Made by a program: the position numbers and the translations under genes. The notes under the pieces were generated by a model that did no database searches, was not told the origin of the DNA, and saw nothing but the letters and a program-made list of their open reading frames with translations. Shown piece after piece: positions 16,913-26,521 of a DNA stretch of 64,000 nt; position 1 is the first letter of the stretch; every line of letters begins with the position of its first letter. Origin of the DNA: Pedobacter nyackensis (lineage in GTDB: Bacteria > Bacteroidota > Bacteroidia > Sphingobacteriales > Sphingobacteriaceae); contig NZ_FWYB01000001.1 of assembly GCF_900176505.1 (NCBI RefSeq), positions 893,298 through 957,297 on the forward strand, given 5' to 3'.

Positions 16913-19900
16913 ATGAAATTTTACATTAAAAATGTATGCAGGCCACCGCTATGCATAATTAAAATTTTAAATGTTATGAAACTGATAATTGTGTTGTTAA
17001 CAACAACTATTCTCCAGGTGAATGCTAGTGTTTACGGGCAGCAAATTTCTATCAAACAAAATAATGTTACCCTTGTACAGGTATTTAAGGAAATTAGGAA
17101 ACAAACAGGATATGATTTCTTTTATAGCGATCAGTTAATAGAGCAGGCTCATAAGGTAAACCTTAACCTTAAAAATGTTACCATCGAGGAGGCACTCAAA
17201 GTCTGTTTTATTAACCAACCATTAACCTATTCGATTAAAAATAAGACCGTAACCATTAAAGCAAAGGAAAAACTTTTTTCAGGTATAATTGGTGCTGATA
17301 TACTGATTAGCGGTAGTGTAAAAGATGAAAAAGGTAATCCACTTGAAGGGGTAACAATTGCCTTAAAGGGTACAACTAAAGGTGTAATTAGTGATAAACA
17401 GGGGAGATATTCTTTTAAAGTGCCAGAAAAAGGTATCCTTATCTTTTCTTTAGTTGGTTACGTTTCTAAGGAAATTGAAATAAACGGACAAATCTTGTTG
17501 AACGTTCAACTGCATGAGGATATAAAAGCTATGGATGAGTTGGTGGTAACGGGCTATTCTGCACAGAAGAAAAAATCAATTACAGGTTCGGTGTCAACGA
17601 TTACAGAGGAAGATCTGAAAAATGTGCCGGTTACCAGCATATATGAAGCACTTCAAGGAATGATACCTGGGCTTGCTATTCAAAATTCTAATTATCAACC
17701 GGGCAAGAACGACTTCAATGTACAAGTACGGGGCAAAACTACAGGACTAGATATAGGCAGCTCAAACCCCTATGGGCTAACCTCACCACCTTCTATGAAT
17801 AATTTTAGCCTTGGTAATAGCAATCCTTTAGTGATAATTGATGGTATAGAAGGTAATATGGATTTGATTAACACAAATGATGTAGAATCTATTACCGTAT
17901 TGAAAGATGCATCGGCTGCCATTTACGGCATTAAGGCTGCCAATGGTGTAATATTGGTTACCACTAAAAAGGGGACAACCAATGGGTTAAATATAAATTA
18001 CAGTAATTTTTTTGCAGTGAAAGAACTCAAAAGGCAGATTAAATATTTACCCTCTTGGCAGCAAGCTGTGCTTATTAATGAAGCATTGAATAATGAACCA
18101 GGCAGTAGTGGAAGCGGTGGAGTAGGCGGTGGAGTAGGCGGTGGCATAATTGGTCCTGGTGGCGCTACAGGTGGATTTGGCGACCAACTTGTACCTATTT
18201 CCCAGAGTGACATTGAAAAATACAAAGCAGGGGCTCCGGGTTATTATAATACCAATTGGGAAGATCTGTTTTATTCGCCTGTATCATACAGACAAAAACA
18301 TGCACTGAGCATTTCGGGCGGCGATGCCAAGACGACCTTTAGAGCATCGTTAGGATATGGGCAAGACAATGGTAATGTAAAAAAAGTATCCAGTAAAGAA
18401 TATACGGCAATGCTAAATTTTAAAAGCCGATTTAGCAGTAAATTTTATATATCCGGAGGGGCAGACTTCGTATATAACCCTGTAATGGAACCAAGTGGCA
18501 AAGGCTTATCAGGCGTGGGTGAATTAATGGCTGAGACATCCTTCTTATCTCCTATGATACCGAGTGTATTTGAAAACGGGGCGCCAGGCTATAACCGGGG
18601 TGCTATTAATCCTCTTGCTTGGTTAAATTCCCCTTCATATATGCAAACGATCACGCGTAATGGCAGGGGAAATTTAAATCTAAATTGGACACCCATAAAA
18701 GAGTTAACGCTTAATGGAACGGTTGGGATTGCCTACGGCAACACGAGTAGGGAAACGTTCAAAAGCGAATTATATGCTTATACCGGTGGGCCTGAGGGTA
18801 CCTCACTTAATGTTATACCGTATCTGTCTGAATATATAAACAAATTAGATAAATTAGAAAGTCAGGGGGCGAGTTTGCAAAACTCGATAACAGCAAATTA
18901 CGATAAATATTTTGGTAACCATCAAATTACATTTTTAGCTGGTTACCAAGCTAGTAGTTCAACCCAAAATAGCATGCAGGGCAGTAAGCAGGGCTTGCTT
19001 AATGATAAGATTCTGAATTTTAGTCTCGCTCCTAATGAGGGGCAGCAATTAATAGGCAGTAGATTAGAAACGGGGCAAAAATCGGTATTCGGTAAATTAT
19101 CTTATAATTACAACGATATTTTTTTTACAGACTTTACATTGCGCAGCGATGCCACATCGGCATTTTCGCCGGAGCATTATTGGGGCTTGTTTCCATCTGT
19201 TGGAGCTGCCTGGGTAGTTTCCAATCATTCTTGGTGGGCCGAAAACCAGAAATTAAAAGATGCCATAAGTTACTTGAAATTACGAGGTACACGGGGTACT
19301 TTGGGTAATGCATCTGTTGGTTATTTTTCATATTTAAGAACGTTTCAGCAATATAATTATTCATTTAACCAGCAAAATGTTCCTGCAGTTTACCCCACTA
19401 ATGGCTATGACCCGAATATTACATGGGAAAAAACGAAAATGACTAATGTTGGGCTTGATATACGCTTTCTGAAAGATAAAATGAACTTTTCTTTCGATTG
19501 GTATCATAAAAATACGGTTGATATTTTAACAAGCTTGGGTGCTCCCCTTAGTTATGGTCTTGGCTCAGTGCCCTTTGAAAACGTGGGGTCAATGGTAAAT
19601 AAAGGGTTTGAAATGCAATTGGGTACAAGGGGACGCAACGGTGATTTTTCTTGGGCACTAATCGGCTTTTTTACATACAACCAAAATAAGATTACAAAAT
19701 ATAAGGCTATAAATCGAACCACGTCATTAAGCTCATCATCGGAAATGGTAGTGGGCAATGAGGCTAGTGCTATTTACGGGTTGGAGGCGGATGGGATTAT
19801 GCAAAGCCAGGAAGAAGTAGATGCGGCACCTAAAATAGCGGGTATAAACCCAGCGAATTATGGTCCTGGTGATATTAAGTATATAGATCAAAACGGAGAT

Positions 19901-20431
19901 GGACTTATTGATTATAAAGACAGGGTGAAATTGGGTGTTAACACCGCTCCTGTTAAATATGGGTTGACGATGCAGGGCTCATGGAAGAGACTTAGCGTTT
20001 CGCTGCTATTTCACGGCTCAACAGGTAATAAAGCCTATATTGGTGAGGCTTTGGGTGCTATTGGAAACGATCGAGGCAAAGCATCGGTTTATTTTTGGGA
20101 TAGGTGGACACCCGAAAATAAAACAAACACTATGCCCAGGGCATATAACTCGTATTGGCAAAACAATCCCAATCAAGTGTTTTCTTCTTTTTGGCTAAGA
20201 GATGTTTCTTATGTGCGTTTAAGAACGTTAACGGTTACCTACGATTTGCCCTTAAACGTATGTAAAAAAATAAGTGCAAAATACTTGAAGGTTTTTTATA
20301 GCGGTGAAAATCTGGCTACTTTCAGTAATTTTTATAAGGGTCTTGATCCAGAAACTTCGGCGCCATATGTATCTGCACTTAGTTTCTCTGCACCGGTAGT
20401 ACATTCATTTGGGATAAACGTACAATTTTAA
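16913..20431 (+). CDS. SusC/RagA-type TonB-dependent outer-membrane transporter
   Basis: About 1172 residues from the ATG at 16913 (a TTG at 16886 is the alternative). A signal peptide is followed by an STN domain (about 35-110, KQNNVTLVQVFKEIRKQTGYDF). The carboxypeptidase-regulatory-like domain spans about 130-210 (ISGSVKDEKGNPLEGVTIAL), then the SusC plug (MDELVVTGYSAQKKKSITGS, NPLVIIDGIEG, VLKDASAAIYGIKAANGVI) and a large barrel. The length and motifs fit SusC. It is followed 28 bp later by SusD, so the two form the usual transporter-lid complex. A glycine-rich loop at about residues 398-424 is unusual. With peptidases downstream instead of glycosidases, a peptide substrate is more likely than a glycan (inference). 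Confidence 0.93.
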   Translation: MKFYIKNVCRPPLCIIKILNVMKLIIVLLTTTILQVNASVYGQQISIKQNNVTLVQVFKEIRKQTGYDFFYSDQLIEQAHKVNLNLKNVTIEEALKVCFINQPLTYSIKNKTVTIKAKEKLFSGIIGADILISGSVKDEKGNPLEGVTIALKGTTKGVISDKQGRYSFKVPEKGILIFSLVGYVSKEIEINGQILLNVQLHEDIKAMDELVVTGYSAQKKKSITGSVSTITEEDLKNVPVTSIYEALQGMIPGLAIQNSNYQPGKNDFNVQVRGKTTGLDIGSSNPYGLTSPPSMNNFSLGNSNPLVIIDGIEGNMDLINTNDVESITVLKDASAAIYGIKAANGVILVTTKKGTTNGLNINYSNFFAVKELKRQIKYLPSWQQAVLINEALNNEPGSSGSGGVGGGVGGGIIGPGGATGGFGDQLVPISQSDIEKYKAGAPGYYNTNWEDLFYSPVSYRQKHALSISGGDAKTTFRASLGYGQDNGNVKKVSSKEYTAMLNFKSRFSSKFYISGGADFVYNPVMEPSGKGLSGVGELMAETSFLSPMIPSVFENGAPGYNRGAINPLAWLNSPSYMQTITRNGRGNLNLNWTPIKELTLNGTVGIAYGNTSRETFKSELYAYTGGPEGTSLNVIPYLSEYINKLDKLESQGASLQNSITANYDKYFGNHQITFLAGYQASSSTQNSMQGSKQGLLNDKILNFSLAPNEGQQLIGSRLETGQKSVFGKLSYNYNDIFFTDFTLRSDATSAFSPEHYWGLFPSVGAAWVVSNHSWWAENQKLKDAISYLKLRGTRGTLGNASVGYFSYLRTFQQYNYSFNQQNVPAVYPTNGYDPNITWEKTKMTNVGLDIRFLKDKMNFSFDWYHKNTVDILTSLGAPLSYGLGSVPFENVGSMVNKGFEMQLGTRGRNGDFSWALIGFFTYNQNKITKYKAINRTTSLSSSSEMVVGNEASAIYGLEADGIMQSQEEVDAAPKIAGINPANYGPGDIKYIDQNGDGLIDYKDRVKLGVNTAPVKYGLTMQGSWKRLSVSLLFHGSTGNKAYIGEALGAIGNDRGKASVYFWDRWTPENKTNTMPRAYNSYWQNNPNQVFSSFWLRDVSYVRLRTLTVTYDLPLNVCKKISAKYLKVFYSGENLATFSNFYKGLDPETSAPYVSALSFSAPVVHSFGINVQF
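18116..18144 (+). repeat. 12-bp tandem repeat coding a glycine-rich loop
   Basis: Two full copies and a partial third of GGTGGAGTAGGC lie in the centre of a glycine-rich segment (18102-18183) of the SusC-like gene. Repeats like this can change length by slippage, in steps of four codons without frameshift. Confidence 0.7.
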
Positions 20432-20459
20432 ATAGAATTAAAGACAAAAAGTTAAGCAC

Positions 20460-22145
20460 ATGAAAAAACTACGTTATAGTATCAATATTAGTATAGCCAT
20501 AATGTTATTAACAATTGGCTGCAAGAAAAATATATTGGATGTGGCTCCGCAAGATGCTTATTCCGATAAAACCTTTTGGAGTACCAAAAAAGATGTAATA
20601 GCCGCCATAAATGGTTGTTATGCCAATTGGGAAAGTGCAAGTAATATATTACGGAACGACTGTTTTACAGATAATGAGTATTACAATGGATACAGTGGGA
20701 TGTATGAATTGTTTGCTTCAGGCAGAGTTACGGCTGCGATAAATTTTAGCCCTGTTTTTTATGAATATGGTACTATTTATACCTGCAATTGGTTTTTAGA
20801 AAATGTAGATAAGGTAAATAGTTCTATTGTGGATGGCAGTTTAAGGGAAAGAGTAAAAGCCGAAGCCCGTTTTATACGGGTCTACCGTTACTTTATTTTA
20901 ACCCAGTATTACCGGGATGTGCCTTTAATAACGGCCACACAAACGGCGGCAGAGGCAAGAGTCGGTAAACAAAAATCTAAAGCAGCAATTACCGATTTTA
21001 TGTTAAATGAACTGGCGGCGATTGCCCCTAACCTGCCTGTCGAATATACTGATTTTGCCGATGTTGGACGTATAACAAGAGGGGCAGCGCTGGCGTTAAA
21101 AGCAAGGATAGAATTATTTAATAAAAAATATACCGATTGTATTGCCACCTGCACACAATTAATGACTGCTCCATTCAATTACAGTGTATATACTTTACCC
21201 AATCCTAACGCTAATGCGTACGAAGAATTATTCAGGCCAGGGAATGTAAATGCAATAGTGAATAAGGAGGATATTTTAGATATACAATATAAAATAAACC
21301 AAAATGAAAAAAATGTTTTATCGGAGATTGGTATTTATCCTGTTGGAAATAGTGCAGTAGGTATGACACAAAGTTTGGTGGATGAATACGAAACAATTAA
21401 TGGCTTAACTATTGCCAACGACCCTAGCTATGATCCTTCACAACCGTATAAGAATCGCGACAAGCGATTGGATGCTAGTATTATTAGACCGGGATTATGG
21501 TACAATGGCATTTATTTTGATCCTATTACCCCTTCCGATCCCTCTGAATGGCCTATGCCGGTTCCTAATTCTTATCTTTTTTTGAGTAACGATAAAGCGG
21601 TTCCCTCTAATTCACCTACAGGGTATAACCTCAAAAAATACCTAAGTATTATAAAAGATTATTATGGTACTCCTTACGGAACAACCGCTGGGCTGAGTAA
21701 TACCGGAGGCAATGTAATGGTGATACGCTACGCTGAAGTATTACTTACCTATGCCGAGGCGAAAATAGAAGCAGGACAGATAGATGCAAGTGTATATGAC
21801 GCCATTAATCAATTACGAAGTAGGGCCGGTTTGCCTAATGCTACACCCTCTAATCAAACAGCCATGCGGGACTTGGTGCGCCGAGAACGTAGAGTGGAGC
21901 TGGTTGGCGAGGGTTTGCGCTGGTTCGATATTGTTCGCTGGAATATAGGACCTACAGTAATCACCCCTGTAATGGCCTGCCCCGAAGGTACTGTAGACAG
22001 GACAAACGGAAATATTACCTTACAGGTTGGTTCCAATGCAGTAGTTGCACCACGTTCTTATACACCTAAATATAATATATTTCCTATTCCTGCAATGGAA
22101 CTCCAACAAAATTCTAATATTCTACAAAATATAGAATATAGATAG
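20460..22145 (+). CDS. SusD/RagB-type nutrient-binding lipoprotein
   Basis: 561 residues with a lipoprotein signal (IAIMLLTIGC, lipid Cys21). The N-terminal SusD-like domain (about 25-220; LDVAPQDAYSDKTFW, AAINGCYANWE, AEARFIRVYRYFILTQYY) holds the TPR helices. The C-terminal SusD/RagB part carries the near-invariant RRERRVELVGEGLRWFDIVR and a final IPAMELQQN. It would be surface-exposed, lying over the SusC barrel encoded directly upstream (28 bp gap). The binding specificity cannot be read from the sequence. Confidence 0.93.
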   Translation: MKKLRYSINISIAIMLLTIGCKKNILDVAPQDAYSDKTFWSTKKDVIAAINGCYANWESASNILRNDCFTDNEYYNGYSGMYELFASGRVTAAINFSPVFYEYGTIYTCNWFLENVDKVNSSIVDGSLRERVKAEARFIRVYRYFILTQYYRDVPLITATQTAAEARVGKQKSKAAITDFMLNELAAIAPNLPVEYTDFADVGRITRGAALALKARIELFNKKYTDCIATCTQLMTAPFNYSVYTLPNPNANAYEELFRPGNVNAIVNKEDILDIQYKINQNEKNVLSEIGIYPVGNSAVGMTQSLVDEYETINGLTIANDPSYDPSQPYKNRDKRLDASIIRPGLWYNGIYFDPITPSDPSEWPMPVPNSYLFLSNDKAVPSNSPTGYNLKKYLSIIKDYYGTPYGTTAGLSNTGGNVMVIRYAEVLLTYAEAKIEAGQIDASVYDAINQLRSRAGLPNATPSNQTAMRDLVRRERRVELVGEGLRWFDIVRWNIGPTVITPVMACPEGTVDRTNGNITLQVGSNAVVAPRSYTPKYNIFPIPAMELQQNSNILQNIEYR

Positions 22146-22186
22146 TTTTTAAATTAAAATTTTTTAATCATTAAATAAAAAAAGAT

Positions 22187-23473
22187 ATGAAACAATTAAA
22201 ATTAGTAATGGCTATAGTTATTTTATTATGGGTTAGCAGTATGGTTACTGTTCATGCTCAGGATTCTAAAAAACCAGGAGACAATATACCGGCTTTAAAA
22301 GGGCTGGTGCCGCTTGATCCGTTTAAAATAACGCCAGAGCAAGGCAAAACCTTTAACCCTACCTTAGGTAAAGACGTTTATTTTGAAGATGGGACGTCCC
22401 TAACAGGAGATCAGTTTATGCAAAAAATGATGGATCCAAATATTATAGTGGTACCCTATGTAAAAAAGGAAGACCTCAATACCATATTGGCCATGCTGAT
22501 ACGTAGGGCATCTGCCGAGGAAAAAGAAGCAAAAGAGGCAATTATGAAAAAAGCTGGTATGGGGGAAGTACGAAATTTGGGTGATGGGGAGGATATTAAT
22601 AATCCAGAACTGATGAAACCCATTGAATTTGACCCGAATACCAAGTACGAAGAATTTACAAAAGGCTTAACTAAATTCGTAAAAAAGCCGGGTGATCCGG
22701 TAATAAGAGGTGGTTCATTCTCGAATCCTACCCGGGTAGCTTTTTTTGATCCTGAAGGGAAATTTATTCCTGCATTCACTAAAGACGATAGTGATATGGA
22801 TAAAAACAAAGGGTTGAGTAAAGAATTATGTAAATATTTCTTTAATGTTAAAGATTATGTAAATGGGGAAACTTTTGTTGATGGTAAAAATACCATAAAA
22901 GCGATTAAGTTTAGAAAGGCAACAATGGAGGAAAGAAAAAATGCACCAAATATGGCTTCAACATCGGTTAATGCTGAGGATGCCGGCTCAACAATGGCTT
23001 CCAGTTCCTCTAAATTAAGTGTTGATTATGAAAACAACACTTTGAAAGATAAGTTAGTTGGTACAAAGGCTGGTGATATCAATGTAATAGATATAAACGG
23101 CAACAAATTTAATATGGCCGAAGCCAAAGGGAAGGTAGTGGTGTTAAATTTTTGGTATGTAGAATGCATGCCTTGTAGAGAAGAAATGCCTTTATTGAAT
23201 AAATTGGTAGATGCATACAAAGGCAAAGACGTAGAGTTTATAGGCGTTGCTACGAACAATAGGGAGTCTTTAATTAAATTTTTAAAAACAAAAGAGTTTA
23301 AATATCGCATTATTTCGAATGGACTCTCAATAGCTAACACCTGGGAAGTAGGCGCTTTTCCAACCAATATCGTGATTGATAAAAAAGGAAAAATAATCCT
23401 TGTAGAAACAGGCTATGTTGGGGATATCGATGCTAAAATAAAAGCGAAAATTGAAGAGGCCCTAAAAAAATAA
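22187..23473 (+). CDS. TlpA-like thioredoxin-fold protein with long novel N-terminal region
   Basis: 428 residues with a signal peptide (MAIVILLWVSSMVTVHAQ). Residues about 30-290 match nothing I recognise: they are charged, rich in Lys/Glu, with the segment SAEEKEAKEAIMKKAG. The C-terminal thioredoxin domain (about 295-428) has the active site WYVECMPC (Cys327, Cys330) and the cis-Pro region VGAFPTNIVID. It lies 42 bp after susD and is probably in the same transcript. The role is likely thiol-disulfide exchange outside the cytoplasm, perhaps on the imported ligand or on its co-encoded peptidases. It differs from the other three TlpA proteins here, which have DUF4369-type N termini. Confidence 0.8.
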   Translation: MKQLKLVMAIVILLWVSSMVTVHAQDSKKPGDNIPALKGLVPLDPFKITPEQGKTFNPTLGKDVYFEDGTSLTGDQFMQKMMDPNIIVVPYVKKEDLNTILAMLIRRASAEEKEAKEAIMKKAGMGEVRNLGDGEDINNPELMKPIEFDPNTKYEEFTKGLTKFVKKPGDPVIRGGSFSNPTRVAFFDPEGKFIPAFTKDDSDMDKNKGLSKELCKYFFNVKDYVNGETFVDGKNTIKAIKFRKATMEERKNAPNMASTSVNAEDAGSTMASSSSKLSVDYENNTLKDKLVGTKAGDINVIDINGNKFNMAEAKGKVVVLNFWYVECMPCREEMPLLNKLVDAYKGKDVEFIGVATNNRESLIKFLKTKEFKYRIISNGLSIANTWEVGAFPTNIVIDKKGKIILVETGYVGDIDAKIKAKIEEALKK

Positions 23474-23543
23474 GTGGATAAAATGCCTGATAAGGAAGGA
23501 TTTATCAGGCATTTTATTTTCAAACAATCTGTAAAATAAAAAT

Positions 23544-25604
23544 ATGATACAACGATTTTTTTTGTTAATAAACCTCTTTTTGCTGGTTGTTACCTCTAAC
23601 TGCCTCTATGCACAACAGGTAGAGAATGATAATGGTAATCAAATTTTTCATAGTGTAAGTCAAACCCTCAAGAAGAACTCATTTATTGGGAAATCCCTGT
23701 TTAATGATGCTTTTTCAGGTAAGTTGTTTCACTTGTACCTTAACTCGCTAGATGAAGAACACCTTATTCTATTGCAAACCGATATTGATTATTTGAAGAA
23801 ATATGCCCTTACCCTGGATGATGAATTAAATGGAAATCCTCCCTTATTTTATATAGAGGTGCTGAAACGTTATAAAATAAGGGTAGATGAATTTGAAAAA
23901 AATTGCGAGGATATTTTAAAGAAACCTTTTAATCTGAATAATGAAGCGATTGATTTGCAAACGATATCCAAAACTTACCCAGCTAGCAGTTCAGTACAAA
24001 AAAGTAAACTGAAAAAATATTTGATGTACGAGGTGCTTAAAGCGATGGGGGTATTGCGAAAAAGCAATGTTAATGCAGGTATAGCTAATATACAAAAACA
24101 GGCGATGGCCTTAGTAAACACGAAGTTTGTAAATAGGTGCGCTAAAATTAAAATGGGCTTTTCTACGATTGATTTCTTAGGGGATTATTTAAAACAAGTA
24201 TGCCTCACCGTTGACCCCCATACCGCTTATAATACTCCTAAAGAAGCGAGCGTAATGGATTCTAGAAATAAAGGGAATATTTGTGGCGTGGGCATGCAAC
24301 TGGATGAAAAAAATGGCTATTTCAGCGTATTATCACTAATTAAAGGTGGGTCGGCATTATTATCAGGTAAAATAAAGAACGGTGATTTATTGTTAGCTAT
24401 TCAGGAGCCGGGTAAAGAGACTCAAAACATTGCAGGCTGGAATCTTGGGGAAGTTATCCAACGTATAATAGGTGAAGAAGACAGTGAGGTGATTTTGTTT
24501 TTCCGTAATGCAAATGCTGAAAATTTTTCTGTAACACTAAAAAGAGGACAAATAGCAAATGCTGCCGCCAAAGTACGGGGTTTTATTATTAAAAAAGAAA
24601 ATCGGAAAACCGGCTATATAGTTATACCGGAATTTAATAATAATGTAGCCCTTGATTTGGAGGGGCAATTAATAGCGCTAATAAAAGAAGGGGTGGATGG
24701 TATTGTCATCGATCTACGATCAAATCCTGGTGGTGCGCATGAGCTGGTCGCAACGTGTGCCGGCTATTTTATTCCTCAGGGGCCAATTTCACAAGAACGT
24801 TCTAGCAAAGAAGGAAAGGTAAGTGTAACGGTCGACCGTGACCCCACAATGCTTTACAAAGGGCCTCTGGCTATTTTAGTAAGCGAGCGTAGTGCCTCTG
24901 CCTCTGAATTATTTTCTTCCTGCCTGCAGGATTATAACCGGGCTATTATTATTGGCCTCCCTACATTGGGTAAAGGATCAATGTTTATGTCTTTCTCGCT
25001 AGCTATTGAGGGCGAATCAGCTGAGGATATACGCAATAATAAATATGGGCAGTTAAATATTACAATGGGCAAGTATTATAGAATTAAAGGGCCTTCGGTA
25101 CAGTTAACTGGTGTAATACCCGATGTAATCGTACCCGACTATAGAGAAATGCCTCAGATAAGAGAGCGGAAACGCCCATGTGCGCTCCAAGCAGATACAG
25201 TACCTCCTGCCAATTATACCTATTATAATTTTGGGTATGACATCCCCAAGGCAAAACGCATACTTAATGAGCAGGTAAAAAAAGACCCACAATTTGCTGC
25301 TATACAGAAAGCAAAAACTTGGCTGCAAAAGCAGCAAACGAAACCTATACCTCTAAACTGGGAAAAGTTTGTAGCTCATGAAAAAGCAACCGCTAATGGA
25401 ATAGGTGAAGCCGTACGTGTTTCTCTTTTAAAAGAGAAACTAATAGTGGGGCTACCTACTTTAAAGCAGCAGGAATTTATTATAAACGGCCAAGAGGAAG
25501 ATGAGGAAGACAAAGCAAAACTCAACAAACAATGGCAGGAATATTTATCTGGAGATGTACAATTAAATCTGGCCGTCAAGGCGATAAAACTAATGCAAAA
25601 ATAA
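23544..25604 (+). CDS. S41 family C-terminal processing peptidase (Tsp/Prc-like)
   Basis: 686 residues with a signal peptide and the layout of the long Tsp/Prc proteins. A helical N-terminal region (about 30-225) comes first, then a PDZ domain (about 240-330, GVGMQLDEKNGYFSVLSLIKGGSA). The S41 protease core follows (VDGIVIDLRSNPGGA, then the nucleophile in ERSASASELFSS, Ser452). The general base is Lys477 in LGKGSM, 25 residues away, the same spacing as in E. coli Prc. A C-terminal helical tail (about 545-686) ends the protein. Prc enzymes cleave periplasmic proteins from the C terminus. Here it is part of a peptidase-rich operon, 70 bp after a TlpA gene and 8 bp before a TraB gene. Confidence 0.9.
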   Translation: MIQRFFLLINLFLLVVTSNCLYAQQVENDNGNQIFHSVSQTLKKNSFIGKSLFNDAFSGKLFHLYLNSLDEEHLILLQTDIDYLKKYALTLDDELNGNPPLFYIEVLKRYKIRVDEFEKNCEDILKKPFNLNNEAIDLQTISKTYPASSSVQKSKLKKYLMYEVLKAMGVLRKSNVNAGIANIQKQAMALVNTKFVNRCAKIKMGFSTIDFLGDYLKQVCLTVDPHTAYNTPKEASVMDSRNKGNICGVGMQLDEKNGYFSVLSLIKGGSALLSGKIKNGDLLLAIQEPGKETQNIAGWNLGEVIQRIIGEEDSEVILFFRNANAENFSVTLKRGQIANAAAKVRGFIIKKENRKTGYIVIPEFNNNVALDLEGQLIALIKEGVDGIVIDLRSNPGGAHELVATCAGYFIPQGPISQERSSKEGKVSVTVDRDPTMLYKGPLAILVSERSASASELFSSCLQDYNRAIIIGLPTLGKGSMFMSFSLAIEGESAEDIRNNKYGQLNITMGKYYRIKGPSVQLTGVIPDVIVPDYREMPQIRERKRPCALQADTVPPANYTYYNFGYDIPKAKRILNEQVKKDPQFAAIQKAKTWLQKQQTKPIPLNWEKFVAHEKATANGIGEAVRVSLLKEKLIVGLPTLKQQEFIINGQEEDEEDKAKLNKQWQEYLSGDVQLNLAVKAIKLMQK

Positions 25605-25612
25605 TTTATTAA

Positions 25613-26521
25613 ATGAATTGTATGATACAGATACGAACAATAATCTTCCTTATGATAGGGCTTGTTGTTTCAACAAGGCTGCCTGCGCAAAGTAATGTCC
25701 CTGTTGTAAATACTTTATTTTGGAAAATCTCCGGCAATGGGTTAACCCAACCATCGTATTTGTTTGGCAGTAACCATCTCATTTGTAAAAAAGATGCAGA
25801 AGGCTTAATAAGCGATTTAGTAAAGCAGGCGATTAAAAGTGTAGATGAAGTTTGTTTTGAGGTTGACTTGAGCAATTCAGCACAAATGGTTATTGCACAG
25901 AAGTATAACGATATGGTTAATGATGTAAAACTTAATCAATTACTAACTACAAAGGAAATGGATACGGTAAACAATTATTATCAAAAACACCCAGAGATTG
26001 GAGTTCCGAAAGAAGCGCTAAACACGCTGAAGCCTGCGCTTTTTAATTCGATCATTAGCGTGGCTTTATTACCCTGCCCCAATGAGATAAGCAATATGGA
26101 AGATGCTATTTTAACATTGGGTAAGGAGAATGATAAAAAATTAACCGGCATTTCTACTTACAAAGAGCAAGCAGGGTTTATGGATAGCATACCTTATGAG
26201 GAGCAGGCAAAAGGCTTGATGGCAAAAATCAGGTTACTGAACAACCTTACCGAAGAAAATAATGGTTACTTAAAAACCTTAAAATTATATATAGGGCAAG
26301 ATGCAGTAAAATTAGATAGTGTTCTCAGGAGCGGAACTTCCGATAGGTTTGCTAAAATTATAGGTGAAGAGCGTAATAAACTATGGATGCCTCGTTTTAA
26401 GCAAAAGTTGCAAACTCAAAGCCTATTTATTGCTGTTGGGTTTGCACACTTATTTGGCTCAGAAGGGTTAATTAATTTATTTATAAAAAACGGATACACC
26501 GTTGAAGGCATAAAAAATTAA
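25613..26521 (+). CDS. TraB/GumN family protein
   Basis: 302 residues with a signal peptide (IIFLMIGLVVSTRLPAQ). The TraB/GumN family marks are present: LFWKISGNGLTQPSYLFGSNHL near the N terminus, a central helical region, and a C-terminal SLFIAVGFAHLFGSEGLINLF followed by GYTVEGI. In the family the paired GSNH- and GxxH-type motifs are thought to form a metal site related to Tiki peptidases; His and Glu residues at these places are present. It is tightly packed in the operon: 8 bp after the S41 gene, with the next ATG directly after its stop. A proteolytic role would fit the context but is inference. Confidence 0.85.
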   Translation: MNCMIQIRTIIFLMIGLVVSTRLPAQSNVPVVNTLFWKISGNGLTQPSYLFGSNHLICKKDAEGLISDLVKQAIKSVDEVCFEVDLSNSAQMVIAQKYNDMVNDVKLNQLLTTKEMDTVNNYYQKHPEIGVPKEALNTLKPALFNSIISVALLPCPNEISNMEDAILTLGKENDKKLTGISTYKEQAGFMDSIPYEEQAKGLMAKIRLLNNLTEENNGYLKTLKLYIGQDAVKLDSVLRSGTSDRFAKIIGEERNKLWMPRFKQKLQTQSLFIAVGFAHLFGSEGLINLFIKNGYTVEGIKN

